Source: Chitinophaga sp. CB10
GTDB lineage: Bacteria; Bacteroidota; Bacteroidia; Chitinophagales; Chitinophagaceae
Assembly: GCA_001870995.2 (NCBI GenBank)
Contig: MLAV02000001.1
Coordinates: 248,001 to 312,000, forward strand
Length of the DNA: 64,000 nucleotides
Direction: 5' to 3'
Both the position numbers and the translations under genes were made by a program. The notes under the pieces were generated by a model, which saw only the letters and a program-made list of their open reading frames with translations, did no database searches and was not told the DNA's origin. Of the stretch, positions 18,464 through 26,706 are shown one piece after another; positions within the stretch are counted from its first letter, which is position 1; every line of letters begins with the position of its first letter.

Positions 18464-20065
18464 ATGGTGTATATAAGAGAAAACTTTTTGCGGCTGGTGC
18501 TGGTATCGCTGCTGGCGGTATTTGCAGCGGGTTGTTACAAGGACCTGGGGAATTATGATTACAAGGCAATCAACAGCATCGAACTGGGGAAGATGCCCGA
18601 TACCTTGCGGGTGTTTCAGTACGATACGCTGAAGGTGAAGTTGCCGGTAAGCGCTTTGCTGGACAGCAGCATCCTCGATGAACCGGGCAGGTTCACTTAC
18701 CAGTGGATTGCCTCTACGGGAAATGCGGATTACGTGCTGGATTCCAGCCGGGAGCTGAAAGCCTATGTGGTCATACCTCCGGGCAAGTACACGCTGATTT
18801 TCAGGATGCGTGATACGAAGACGAATAATTTGTACTCCAAGAAGTCGAACGCCAATGCGCTGAGCGTGGTGACCGGCACTTACGAAGGCTGGCTGGTGTT
18901 TAGCGAAGTGCAGGGCCGGGCGCAGCTGGATATGGTGAACTTTGTAAACGGGCAGGCCCCTACGATTGCGCGGGATATTTTGCGTAACTCGCCCGTTATA
19001 CCGCGGCAGCTGACAGGGGCGAGGGATATATGCTATACTTACAGCACGCCTACCTCCAACCAGGTACCGGGCCCGGGGCACGACTCTACCAAGGTGACGG
19101 CCGCCGATGCGGAGTGGATTTATATCTGCACGGACCAGGGGGCGTGGAAGCTCCGCAATGACGTGCTGACCACGCGGTGGCAGTGGACGATTGCGCGGGA
19201 ATTTATCTTGCAGGACTCTGCCTCGTTCCGTCCCGGCTTTTGCGGTAATGGCCGTGGTATAGGCGTAAACGGCGCTTACCTGTATGTGTATGATAACAAG
19301 GGCAACTTCTTCGAACGTGCGCCGAGCGCTTATTACGAAGCTTCCCGGCCGATCAACAACGTATCGACCGAAGGGAAGACATTTAAAGCAGCGCCGTTTT
19401 TCTGCCGGTATCAGAACACCGGCAGGACCTTCGACGCCGTGTTGTTTGATACAGAGAAGAAGCGCTTCTTACGCTATACGCAGGGCGCAGGCACCTGTAC
19501 GCCGGTGCAGCCGAATGCGATTCCTGACCCGCTGTTTGACTTCAATGATGTGAAGAAGGACCTTGTGTGGATGAAAACCACTTTATTTAACACGCTGACC
19601 TATGCGATCCTGCGGGGAGCGGACGGCGCTACCTGGCTGGCTACGTTTAACCTTAGCAGTGGTACTTCGCAGGACAGGTATGTACGCCTGACGGGTACGG
19701 ATATTGACAAAGCGACGCTGTTTACCGTGGACCGTAATTACGGTACGCTGTTTTATGCAGTGGGCGGAAAAGTCTATGCTACCAGCAAGTTTTATCCTGA
19801 CCAGAGTTACCTGGTGCTGGATAAGGGAGAGGAGAAGATTACGTACCTGGATCAGCATATTTTCCTGCGCTCTACTTATTTTTCAACGGATCCGGAGCAT
19901 CCTGCGAGTCATGTGATGGTGGGGTCGTATCATGAAGGGACCGGTGTGGGTACGCTGGAAGGGTATTACCCGGCGGACTTTGTGAATGCGCATGCAGCGT
20001 TTACGAAGAAGTCCGCATACACGGGATTTGGGAAGATCAGGGCGTTGAGCTACAGAGAGCGGTAA
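18464..20065 (+). CDS. PKD-like family surface lipoprotein
   Basis: A 533-residue lipoprotein (lipobox FAAGC, Cys near residue 24) opening with YKDLGNYDYKAINSIELGKM. A PKD-like Ig fold follows (about 45-140, FTYQWIASTGNADYVLDSSRELKAYVVIPPGKYTL split over strands). The long C-terminal part (about 140-530) shows repeating TYEGWLVF / AEWIYICTDQGAWKLR / DRNYGTLFYAVGGKVYATSKF strands suggestive of a beta propeller. As the last gene of the ECF-FecR-SusC-SusD-DUF4843 locus it is probably a surface glycan- or peptide-binding partner. It is 26 bp from the previous gene and is closed by the terminator at 20099. The propeller call is inference from strand periodicity. Confidence 0.72.
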   Translation: MVYIRENFLRLVLVSLLAVFAAGCYKDLGNYDYKAINSIELGKMPDTLRVFQYDTLKVKLPVSALLDSSILDEPGRFTYQWIASTGNADYVLDSSRELKAYVVIPPGKYTLIFRMRDTKTNNLYSKKSNANALSVVTGTYEGWLVFSEVQGRAQLDMVNFVNGQAPTIARDILRNSPVIPRQLTGARDICYTYSTPTSNQVPGPGHDSTKVTAADAEWIYICTDQGAWKLRNDVLTTRWQWTIAREFILQDSASFRPGFCGNGRGIGVNGAYLYVYDNKGNFFERAPSAYYEASRPINNVSTEGKTFKAAPFFCRYQNTGRTFDAVLFDTEKKRFLRYTQGAGTCTPVQPNAIPDPLFDFNDVKKDLVWMKTTLFNTLTYAILRGADGATWLATFNLSSGTSQDRYVRLTGTDIDKATLFTVDRNYGTLFYAVGGKVYATSKFYPDQSYLVLDKGEEKITYLDQHIFLRSTYFSTDPEHPASHVMVGSYHEGTGVGTLEGYYPADFVNAHAAFTKKSAYTGFGKIRALSYRER

Positions 20066-20098
20066 ATATTTGCCATCACCAACCAACCATTCATAAAG

Positions 20099-20128
20099 CC
20101 GGCGTCCTGAGAGGACGCCGGTTTTTTT
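20099..20128 (+). terminator. Rho-independent terminator of the SusCD/DUF4843/PKD operon
   Basis: Perfect 9-bp stem CCGGCGTCC (20099-20107) / GGACGCCGG (20113-20121), 5-nt loop, followed by seven T residues. Confidence 0.93.
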
Positions 20129-20270
20129 ATTTTTGGAATTTTTTTCTTTTAATCATTGATTGATTTGTGTTTTGTTCTACGTAGACAACAGAAAATTATA
20201 CTTATTTCTATATTTATTTGATTTTGTGGGTATTTGTTCTGTAAATTGCGCTCATTATTACTTTTTGATA

Positions 20271-20445
20271 CAGATAACGGTGGCTGTTGTATCCGCAACA
20301 GCATTAAAAGGGAATAGTGTGCAAATCACTGGCTGTCCCGCAACTGTAAGCAGTACCTGAATTTTATCTACCTGATGTTCATTGCCGGCATAGCCGGTGA
20401 GAAGAACAGATAAAATACTGCAAGCCAGGAGACCTGCCTTATCTG
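20271..20445 (+). promoter_or_regulatory. Cobalamin (B12) riboswitch aptamer upstream of metE
   Basis: All conserved parts are present in order. The P1 strand CAGATAA is at 20271-20277, then ACGGTGGC. The core AAAAGGGAATAGTGTG is followed by AATCACTGGCTGTCCCGCAACTGTAA in pieces at about 20306-20349. The B12 box AGCCAGGAGACCTGCC is at 20423-20438, and the P1 partner TTATCTG at 20439-20445. It should sense adenosyl- or methylcobalamin and shut off the B12-independent methionine synthase when the cofactor is available. An imperfect promoter (TTTG at 20233, TACTTTTTG at 20259) would start the transcript at P1. No U-tract hairpin follows, so control is probably translational. The rest of the 536-bp gap 20066-20601 holds the terminator at 20099, an AT-rich stretch 20130-20260 without clear features, and the leader elements listed next. 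Confidence 0.95.
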
Positions 20446-20469
20446 CATGTTGACAATTACTTTCGTGGA

Positions 20470-20548
20470 CTGAAGTGGGTCAGCTTTCAGGAGCGCAGCG
20501 GTAGCCTGGCGTACGCAGCAGCTATTGCGCGCATCCTTCCCACCTCAG
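20470..20548 (+). ncRNA. Additional folded leader element between the B12 aptamer and metE
   Basis: CTGAAGTGGG (20470-20479) can pair with CCCACCTCAG (20539-20548), with one A/C mismatch. Inside this arm, GCGCA and GTAGC segments near 20493-20505 can pair with GCTA and TGCGC near 20521-20530. The result is a nested, branched structure of about 80 nt with no following T-run. It is separate from the aptamer and could be the expression platform or an independent RNA domain. It matches no family I can name. Confidence 0.4.
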
Positions 20549-20581
20549 GGCACGCAGGTAATGGAGTAATCAGTTTTATTC

Positions 20582-20605
20582 ATGTTAAAACCGGATGAGC
20601 CATGA
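20582..20605 (+). CDS. Possible seven-codon leader peptide overlapping the metE start
   Basis: ATG at 20582 opens MLKPDEP and stops at a TGA (20603-20605) that overlaps the metE ATG (20602-20604) as ATGA. Termination-reinitiation coupling would make metE translation depend on this short frame, a plausible target for the riboswitch. The frame is short enough to be chance. Confidence 0.25.
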   Translation: MLKPDEP

Positions 20606-22941
20606 TAACACATAACCTGGGATACCCCCGGATCGGCGCCCACAGGGAGCTGAAGAAAGCCAATGAAGCCTATTGGGCAGGTAAGATCAGCGCTACGGAG
20701 CTGGAACAAACCGCCCGGAGCATTCGCCTCAACAACTGGTACCTGCAAAAGGATGCAGGCATCGATATCATTCCCTGCAATGATTTCTCCTTTTATGATC
20801 ATGTGCTGGACACCTGCCTGATGACGGGCGCCATTCCTGCCCGTTACCATGAATTGCTGGTAGACAAACAGCTGCCCGGGCTGGACCTGCAGTTTGCCAT
20901 GGCGCGCGGTTACCAGCGGGATGGGTTGGACGTTACCGCCATGGAAATGACCAAATGGTTTGATACCAACTACCATTACATTGTGCCGGAATTTTCCGCC
21001 AATCAGCAGTTTTCCCTCTTCTCCGAAAAGGTAATTACCCAGTTCCATGAAGCTAAGCGCGCCGGCTTCCAGGCAAAGCCTGTACTGCTGGGGCCTGTAT
21101 CGTTCCTGCTGCTGGGCAAGGAAAAGGAGAAAGGCTTCCACCGCCTGCAATTGCTGAATAAGCTGCTGCCTGTGTACCTGGAAGTACTCTCCAAACTCAA
21201 TGAGCTGGATGCGCATTACATCCAGTTTGACGAGCCATGCCTCTCTCTCAACCTCAACAAGGTAGAGCAGGAGGCGGTGACAAAAGCCTATACTACCTTC
21301 CAGCAGGCGTTTCCGCATATGCATTTCATCCTCGCTTCGTATTTTGAATGCTATGGCGAAAACCTGCAAACGGCGCTGCAGCTGCCGGTGCAAACCCTGC
21401 ACCTGGACCTGGTCCGTTGCCCGTCCCAGTTAGATGACATCCTCGCGACGGACATCCGGCATAAAAAACTGCGTTTATCCCTTGGCGTTGTGGACGGCCG
21501 CAATATCTGGAAAAACGATTACCAGCAATCCCTCGCGCTGATTCAAAAAGCGCAGCAAGCGCTGGGCAACGAGCGGTTGCTGCTGGCGCCATCCTGCTCC
21601 CTGCTGCACGTGCCCTGCGACCTGGACCTGGAAACGGACGAAGAGAGCCTGCCCCCAACGATTAAATCCTGGATGGCTTTTGCAAAGCAAAAACTGGATG
21701 AAGTGAAAACGCTGGCGGAACTCGCCTCCGGCAATCCATCCGTGAATGCGTTGCAGGATTTAAAAGATAACCAGGCTGCGATGGAATCCCGCAGGACTTC
21801 CCCGCTGATTCACCGCCCTGCAGTAGCCGCCCGCGCTGCCGCCATAACGGAGGAGGATGCACGCCGCGCTACGCCTTTCCCGCAACGGAAGAAAATACAG
21901 CAACAGGTTTTGCAGCTGCCTAAATTCCCTACCACCACCATCGGCTCTTTCCCGCAAACGCCGGCCGTGCGCTCCTGGCGCAACAAGTGGAAGAAAGGAG
22001 AGCTGACGCCTGCGGAATACGATGCGCTGATCAGGGAAGAAACAGCGGCCTCCATCCGCTGGCAGGAGGAGATAGGCATGGATGTATTGGTGCACGGGGA
22101 ATTTGAGCGGAACGATATGGTGGAGTACTTCGGCGAGCAGCTGGAAGGATTTGTGTTTACCCGCTACGGATGGGTGCAGAGCTATGGCAGCCGCTGCGTG
22201 AAACCACCGGTGATTTTTGGCGACGTGGCCCGCAAAGACGCCATGACGGTGTATTACACCCAATACGCGCAATCCCTCACCAGTCGCCCCGTGAAAGGCA
22301 TGCTCACCGGCCCTGTTACCATCCTGCAATGGAGCTTCGTCCGCAACGACCAGCCCCGCGCCGCTACCTGCCTGCAGATAGCGCTCGCCATCCGCGATGA
22401 GGTGCAAGACCTGGAAGCTGCCGGCATCAAAGTGATACAGATCGATGAGCCGGCGCTGCGCGAAGGCCTGCCCCTGCGTAAAGAGAATTGGGAGAATTAC
22501 CTGTATCATGCCGTACGGGCATTTAAGGTAGCCTCTTCCGGCGTGCAGGACAAAACGCAGATCCATACCCATATGTGCTACGCGGAGTTCAATGATATCT
22601 TTGAAAGCATCGCCGCGCTGGATGCGGATGTGATCACGATCGAAACGAGCCGCTCCCAGCATGAATTACTGGAAGGTTTTGCCAGTTTCCAATATCCTAA
22701 CGATATTGGGCCGGGAGTGTACGATATTCACTCTCCCCGCATTCCTTCCGGGGAGGAAATGGTAGCCCTGATGGAAAAAGCGATGACGGTGATCCCTGCG
22801 GAGCAGCTCTGGGTAAACCCGGACTGCGGCCTGAAAACGCGGGACTGGCCAGAAACCAAAGCAGCGGTTGCCGCTATGGTGGCTGCCGCCAGAACGCTCA
22901 GGGAAAAGGCGGGAATTTTTGACGGCGCAAAAACAAAGTAA
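20602..22941 (+). CDS. metE: Cobalamin-independent methionine synthase
   Basis: A 779-residue cytoplasmic enzyme that transfers the methyl group of 5-methyltetrahydropteroyl-triglutamate to homocysteine. It opens with the typical THNLGYPRIGAHRELKKA. The C-terminal catalytic barrel carries the zinc ligands His657 and Cys659 (IHTHMCYAEF), Glu681 (VITIETSRS) and Cys742 (NPDCGLKTRDW), matching E. coli His641/Cys643/Glu665/Cys726. The length is slightly above the 753 of E. coli. The start ATG at 20602 follows a B12 riboswitch and a short leader frame, so expression should fall when cobalamin is present; a B12-dependent MetH elsewhere in the genome is implied but not seen. A thioesterase gene follows one base after the stop. 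Confidence 0.97.
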   Translation: MITHNLGYPRIGAHRELKKANEAYWAGKISATELEQTARSIRLNNWYLQKDAGIDIIPCNDFSFYDHVLDTCLMTGAIPARYHELLVDKQLPGLDLQFAMARGYQRDGLDVTAMEMTKWFDTNYHYIVPEFSANQQFSLFSEKVITQFHEAKRAGFQAKPVLLGPVSFLLLGKEKEKGFHRLQLLNKLLPVYLEVLSKLNELDAHYIQFDEPCLSLNLNKVEQEAVTKAYTTFQQAFPHMHFILASYFECYGENLQTALQLPVQTLHLDLVRCPSQLDDILATDIRHKKLRLSLGVVDGRNIWKNDYQQSLALIQKAQQALGNERLLLAPSCSLLHVPCDLDLETDEESLPPTIKSWMAFAKQKLDEVKTLAELASGNPSVNALQDLKDNQAAMESRRTSPLIHRPAVAARAAAITEEDARRATPFPQRKKIQQQVLQLPKFPTTTIGSFPQTPAVRSWRNKWKKGELTPAEYDALIREETAASIRWQEEIGMDVLVHGEFERNDMVEYFGEQLEGFVFTRYGWVQSYGSRCVKPPVIFGDVARKDAMTVYYTQYAQSLTSRPVKGMLTGPVTILQWSFVRNDQPRAATCLQIALAIRDEVQDLEAAGIKVIQIDEPALREGLPLRKENWENYLYHAVRAFKVASSGVQDKTQIHTHMCYAEFNDIFESIAALDADVITIETSRSQHELLEGFASFQYPNDIGPGVYDIHSPRIPSGEEMVALMEKAMTVIPAEQLWVNPDCGLKTRDWPETKAAVAAMVAAARTLREKAGIFDGAKTK

Positions 22942-22942
22942 T

Positions 22943-23326
22943 ATGACTATAGCAGCACGCATGCAGGCATCGGAAACGCATATCTTCAAAGCGATATTTC
23001 CGGATAGCACCAATCATTACGACACCATGTTTGGCGGTACGGCCATGTACCTGATGGATGAAGTGGCATTTATCACGGCTACCCGTTTTACGCGCAAAAA
23101 GGTGGTAACGGTATCGTCCGACAGGATTGATTTTACCAAGCCTATCCCTGCCGGCACCATCATTGAGCTGATCGGCCAGGTGATTAAAGTGGGCAATACC
23201 AGTATGAAGGTGAAGGTGGATATTTTCGTGGAGGAGATGTATAGCGATAGCAGGGAGCTGGCGATTTCCGGTACGTTTACTTTTGTGGCGATCGATGATC
23301 AGAAGCGGCCGGTGAGCGTGTTGTAG
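22943..23326 (+). CDS. Acyl-CoA thioesterase (hotdog fold, YciA/BFIT type)
   Basis: A 127-residue single hotdog domain that hydrolyses acyl-CoA to free acid and CoA. The signature HIFKAIFPDSTNHYDTMFGG places the conserved Asn/Asp-rich motif at residues 13-32, followed by AMYLMDEVAFITATRFTRKKVVTVSSDRIDF, the central helix and strand. The ATG at 22943 begins one base after the metE stop; an in-frame start inside metE would add 25 unconserved residues and is rejected. Cotranscription with metE is likely from spacing, although no metabolic link is known. The chain-length preference cannot be read. Confidence 0.88.
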   Translation: MTIAARMQASETHIFKAIFPDSTNHYDTMFGGTAMYLMDEVAFITATRFTRKKVVTVSSDRIDFTKPIPAGTIIELIGQVIKVGNTSMKVKVDIFVEEMYSDSRELAISGTFTFVAIDDQKRPVSVL

Positions 23327-23383
23327 GCGGCGCTATACCCGGGGGAAAAACCTTATCTTCGCCGCTTAATTTTTGAAGGACAT

Positions 23384-23965
23384 ATGACACTGGATGCTAT
23401 TTTGAACGCGCGTAGCGGCGGCAACTGCGAAGTTTGCGGGGGTAATACCGATCTGAAAACTTATGAAGTACTGCCGGCAACCGGCGCGGTAGAAGATTAC
23501 AGCGTATTGCTGTGTAATACTTGTCGCACACAGGTCGACAAAAAAGCGGAGCTGGACCCTGCTCACTGGAGCTGCCTCACTACCAGCATGTGGAGCGAAG
23601 TACCCGGCGTACAGGTAATTTCCTGGCGCATGCTCAACCGCCTGCGGGAGCAAAGCTGGGCCGCCGAACAACTGGACATGATGTACCTCGACGAGGAAAG
23701 GCTGGCATGGGCAAAGGCTTCCGGCGATCATGAAAATGATGCCACGGTTGATTTGCACCGGGATGCCAATGGCGCGGTACTCCAAAACGGGGACACGGTG
23801 GTACTCACCAAATCCCTGGACGTTAAGGGAACTTCCCTGAACGCCAGGCTGGGGACTGTAGTGAAAAACATCCGCCTCGTGCCGGATAATACGGAGCAGA
23901 TCGAAGGTAAGATTGAAGGGCAGACGATTGTTATTCTCACTAAATATCTGCGCAAGCAAGCTTAA
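23384..23965 (+). CDS. PhnA-domain protein (YjdM-like)
   Basis: A 193-residue cytoplasmic protein with an N-terminal zinc-ribbon pair (CEVCGG at about residues 14-19 and LLCNTCRTQ at about 44-52) and a C-terminal SH3-like barrel (about 125-190: GDTVVLTKSLDVKGTS... TIVILTKYLRKQA), the defining PhnA domain. An extra helical middle segment makes it longer than E. coli YjdM (about 111 residues). Despite the name, PhnA/YjdM is not known to act in phosphonate use; its function is unclear. It has its own position between the thioesterase gene and a convergent MFS gene, with a stable hairpin after the stop. Confidence 0.85.
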   Translation: MTLDAILNARSGGNCEVCGGNTDLKTYEVLPATGAVEDYSVLLCNTCRTQVDKKAELDPAHWSCLTTSMWSEVPGVQVISWRMLNRLREQSWAAEQLDMMYLDEERLAWAKASGDHENDATVDLHRDANGAVLQNGDTVVLTKSLDVKGTSLNARLGTVVKNIRLVPDNTEQIEGKIEGQTIVILTKYLRKQA

Positions 23966-23970
23966 TAGGC

Positions 23971-24008
23971 GGTTGCTGCTTTGTGACGCTGGTCGCAAAG
24001 CAGCAACC
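23971..24008. terminator. Stable hairpin between convergent genes
   Basis: A 13-bp perfect stem GGTTGCTGCTTTG (23971-23983) with its complement at 23996-24008. It lies between the PhnA-like gene and the minus-strand MFS gene. Neither side has a strong T-run, so it may be a weak bidirectional terminator or an mRNA 3'-end stabiliser. Confidence 0.55.
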
Positions 24009-24012
24009 CTTT

Positions 24013-25425
24013 CTACCCCTCCGCCTTCTCCGGCAGCAAATACAACAACCCCGCCGTAACCAGCAAAAATCCGATATTCACCCACGTTGCCACGGCATAA
24101 GCATGCTCGTATCCCGCTGCCTGCGATGGGCCTTTCAGCAGCCCGAAAAATATCCCGCCGCTCACGCCTACCCCAAGCGCCACGGCCGTTTGCTGAAAAG
24201 TAGTGTAGGGCCCTGAAGCAGCGCCGGCAAAGGCCGGTGGTATGCTACGCATACTGAGTGTCAGCAGCGACGGTAAGACGGACCCGCACCCCATGCCATA
24301 TAAGAATAACAGCAGGCAGGTACCGGCGGAAACATGCACATCTCCCCTAAATAACCTGATATGCCCGTACAAACAGACCGCCATCAGCAGCACGCCGGCA
24401 ATGAGGACCTTGCGGCCATAAGCTTTTACCAGCCGGATGGAGGATACTGCAGCCACCACATACCCAATTCCCTGCGCGGCAAACAACAGGCCCGTCAGGC
24501 TGGAACTGAAGCCCAGCCCGTTTTGCAGCAGTACGGCGTTAATAAGAAAATAACTGTCCTGCACCATGAAATAGAACAATACCGCCCCCAGGCCGACGTT
24601 GAAATCACGGAAGCCAAACAGCTGCAAATCGATCAATGGCGCCTGTTGCAGCAAGCCTTTGCGCCGCTGGTCAAGGATAAATACCACCAGCAGTACCAGG
24701 GAGCCCACGAGCATGGCCACCGCCCAAACCGGCCAGCCCAGCTCCCTGCCGCGGATGAGGGGATAGATCAGGCATACCAGCATCACGGTCAGTAACACCA
24801 CGCCGGAACGATCAAAGCGGGACTCCCCGACGCGCGGCGTTTCATGCAGGTATTTCACCGCCAGCCAGGCTGCAATTAACCCCACAGGCAGATTAATGAG
24901 GAAGATCCAGCGCCAGCCGTCCATTAAAAAATGCATGTCCGGAATAATACCGCCCAGCAGCTGCCCGATTACAGATGCCGTACCGGCAATGCTGCCATAC
25001 ACGCCCAATGCCTTGATGCGCGCTTCGTGCAGGGGGAACAGCAGGTGTATGTACGCAATGCTCTGGGGCACCATCAATGCAGCGCTGACCCCTTGCAGGA
25101 ACCGGAAGGCATTGAGCTGCCCGGCCGTTTGCGCCAGGCCGCAGCAGCAGGAGAGCAGGGTGAACAGCAGCATACCGGCAACGAATACACGCTTTTTGCC
25201 GAGGTAGTCGCCCAGGCGGCCGCCTGTGATTAAAAACGCCGCATAGCCCGTCAGGTAGGCCGCTATCACCAGCTGCAGGTCCCCGTCCGTACTGTGCAGC
25301 CCCCCTTGTATGGAAGGCAGCGCCACATTCACAATAAAAATATCTATCACCGATAAAAAGGCCGCGGACGATACTATCCACAGCTGCAGCCACCTGTTGC
25401 TTTCCGTTTTGTCTATGCTAATCAT
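24013..25425 (-). CDS. MFS transporter, DHA2-type (14-helix) efflux pump
   Basis: A 470-residue inner-membrane proton antiporter. The N-terminal half contains SVIDIFIVNVALPSIQ, motif A GGRLGDYLGKKRVFVAGMLLF and RFLQGVSAALMVPQSIA, all typical of the EmrB/QacA (DHA2) subfamily with fourteen helices. It probably exports a toxic compound. It is divergent from the HxlR regulator gene (77-bp gap), the usual layout for local control of a pump, and convergent with the PhnA-like gene. The ATG at 25425 gives a short cytoplasmic tail (MISIDKTESNRW) before helix 1. The substrate is unknown. Confidence 0.88.
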   Translation of the reverse strand: MISIDKTESNRWLQLWIVSSAAFLSVIDIFIVNVALPSIQGGLHSTDGDLQLVIAAYLTGYAAFLITGGRLGDYLGKKRVFVAGMLLFTLLSCCCGLAQTAGQLNAFRFLQGVSAALMVPQSIAYIHLLFPLHEARIKALGVYGSIAGTASVIGQLLGGIIPDMHFLMDGWRWIFLINLPVGLIAAWLAVKYLHETPRVGESRFDRSGVVLLTVMLVCLIYPLIRGRELGWPVWAVAMLVGSLVLLVVFILDQRRKGLLQQAPLIDLQLFGFRDFNVGLGAVLFYFMVQDSYFLINAVLLQNGLGFSSSLTGLLFAAQGIGYVVAAVSSIRLVKAYGRKVLIAGVLLMAVCLYGHIRLFRGDVHVSAGTCLLLFLYGMGCGSVLPSLLTLSMRSIPPAFAGAASGPYTTFQQTAVALGVGVSGGIFFGLLKGPSQAAGYEHAYAVATWVNIGFLLVTAGLLYLLPEKAEG

Positions 25426-25502
25426 CTATTGGTTAACTTTAAGGAAGCAAAGGTGATGGAGCCTGCGGGCTTTATCAAGTAGTTCATCGAATAATACCAG
25501 GT

Positions 25503-25922
25503 ATGGAAAAGAATACTATTAGTGAGCAACAGGCAGTTAGCAATGCGGATGAATTGCAATTGCTGATGGAAAATAACATGGCGCTGACAAATGCCATGCA
25601 GGTAATCGGGGGGAAGTGGAAGCTGTTGCTGCTGAACAGTATCCGGCTCGACTGCCCTGCGCGTTTCGGGGAGTTGCGCAGGAAGATGCAGGATATTACC
25701 CACGCCACCCTTACGGCGCAACTGCGTGAACTCGAGCAGGACGGCATTATCGAACGCAAGGCCTACGCGGAAGTGCCGCCCCGCGTAGAGTACAAGCTCA
25801 CCCCCTGGGCATTACGCTGGTACCTATCATCACCGCGTTATGCGAATGGGGGGAAGCGTATAAAAACAGGATGGTATAAAATATTTATGATATTCATTCG
25901 TCAGCATATCCTATGGGACTAA
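25503..25922 (+). CDS. HxlR-family transcriptional regulator, frameshifted near the 3' end
   Basis: A winged-helix regulator whose first 100 residues are canonical (IGGKWKLLLLNSIRLDCPARFGELRRKM in pieces, then LTAQLRELEQDGIIERKAY). After YKLTP the frame as written gives 40 unrelated residues ending at 25922 and running into the next gene. One extra C in the run 25801-25805 restores the family ending PIITALCEWGEAYKNRMV with a stop at 25877-25879. The coding end should therefore be about 25879. A sequencing deletion or a true recent mutation are the two explanations. HxlR proteins sense electrophiles or redox state, and the divergent DHA2 pump is the likely target. Confidence 0.88.
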   Translation: MEKNTISEQQAVSNADELQLLMENNMALTNAMQVIGGKWKLLLLNSIRLDCPARFGELRRKMQDITHATLTAQLRELEQDGIIERKAYAEVPPRVEYKLTPWALRWYLSSPRYANGGKRIKTGWYKIFMIFIRQHILWD

Positions 25923-26575
25923 AAATTATTATCACCGGCGCTACCGGCATGGTAGGCGAAGGCGTGTTGCTCACCTGCCTGGCAAATCCGCAGGTGGAGC
26001 AGGTACTGATCGTGAGCAGGCGGCATTACGAGTTTTCGCATCCTAAGCTGAAAGAGCGGTTGGCGCCGGACTTCTTCCACCTCGATGCCATCGGGGAGGA
26101 CCTCAAAGGGTACGATGCCTGTTTCTTTTGCGCAGGAGTAACTTCCATCGGCAAGAACGAGCAGGAATATACCTACCTTACCTATGATACCACGATGGCT
26201 TTTGCCCGTCAGCTGCTGACCTACAGCCCCGGTATCTCTTTCGTTTATGTATCCGGCGCGGGGACGGACTCCTCCGAAAAAGGCCGGAGCATGTGGGCCC
26301 GTGTAAAAGGAAAAACGGAGAACGACCTTGCGAAGCTGCCCTTTAAACAGGAATACAACTTCAGGCCTGGCTTTATGAAAGCGGTACCCGGGCAGCGAAA
26401 CCTGCTGGAACTTTACCGCGCCCTCGGCTGGATGTTTCCTTTCTTTAAGCTGATAATGCCCAACATGACGTCTACCCTGCAACAGGTGGGGACCGCCATG
26501 ATCAACGCCGTTACCAAAGGTTATCCCAGCCAGGTGTTGGAGGTGAAGGATATCAACAAACTGGGCGCTGCATAG
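25913..26575 (+). CDS. NAD(P)-binding Rossmann-fold protein (atypical SDR, epimerase-like)
   Basis: A 220-residue cytoplasmic protein with the N-terminal dinucleotide-binding motif KIIITGATGMVGEGVL (residues 4-19) and ACFFCAGVTSIGKNEQEYTYLTYDTT, where SDRs hold the NAG-like strand. FVYVSGAGTDSSEKGRSMWARVKGKTEND places the Ser and a Lys in the catalytic region (S..., K), with Trp-Ala-Arg-Val replacing the usual Tyr. It resembles TMEM/HTATIP2-like oxidoreductases. The substrate is unknown. Once the frameshift is repaired, the HxlR gene ends 33 bp upstream, so the two may be cotranscribed. Confidence 0.78.
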   Translation: MGLKIIITGATGMVGEGVLLTCLANPQVEQVLIVSRRHYEFSHPKLKERLAPDFFHLDAIGEDLKGYDACFFCAGVTSIGKNEQEYTYLTYDTTMAFARQLLTYSPGISFVYVSGAGTDSSEKGRSMWARVKGKTENDLAKLPFKQEYNFRPGFMKAVPGQRNLLELYRALGWMFPFFKLIMPNMTSTLQQVGTAMINAVTKGYPSQVLEVKDINKLGAA

Positions 26576-26621
26576 CATGATAAGTTGGGGCGTCTTACAG
26601 CCGTGAATAGCTGTCGTTTAC

Positions 26622-26652
26622 TTTGAATTGTTGGCGGAAATCTTTACTTTAG
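26622..26652 (+). promoter_or_regulatory. Bacteroidota-type promoter for the MBOAT operon
   Basis: TTTG (26622-26625), exactly 19 bp, then TACTTTAG (26645-26652; consensus TAnnTTTG with one mismatch). It lies 54 bp upstream of the MBOAT start codon. Confidence 0.5.
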
Positions 26653-26706
26653 GCCCAACGATAGTTTGCCAGCTTTGGTTGAAGATAAACCCCTCTACTT
26701 ATATCT

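Noticed and set aside
20446..20472. ATG at 20447 opening a second leader peptide
   Set aside because: It stops after eight codons and has no coupling to metE.
25801..25805. C-run in the HxlR gene as a phase-variation switch
   Set aside because: Five or six bases is too short for slipped-strand switching at useful rates; deletion or sequencing error is more likely.
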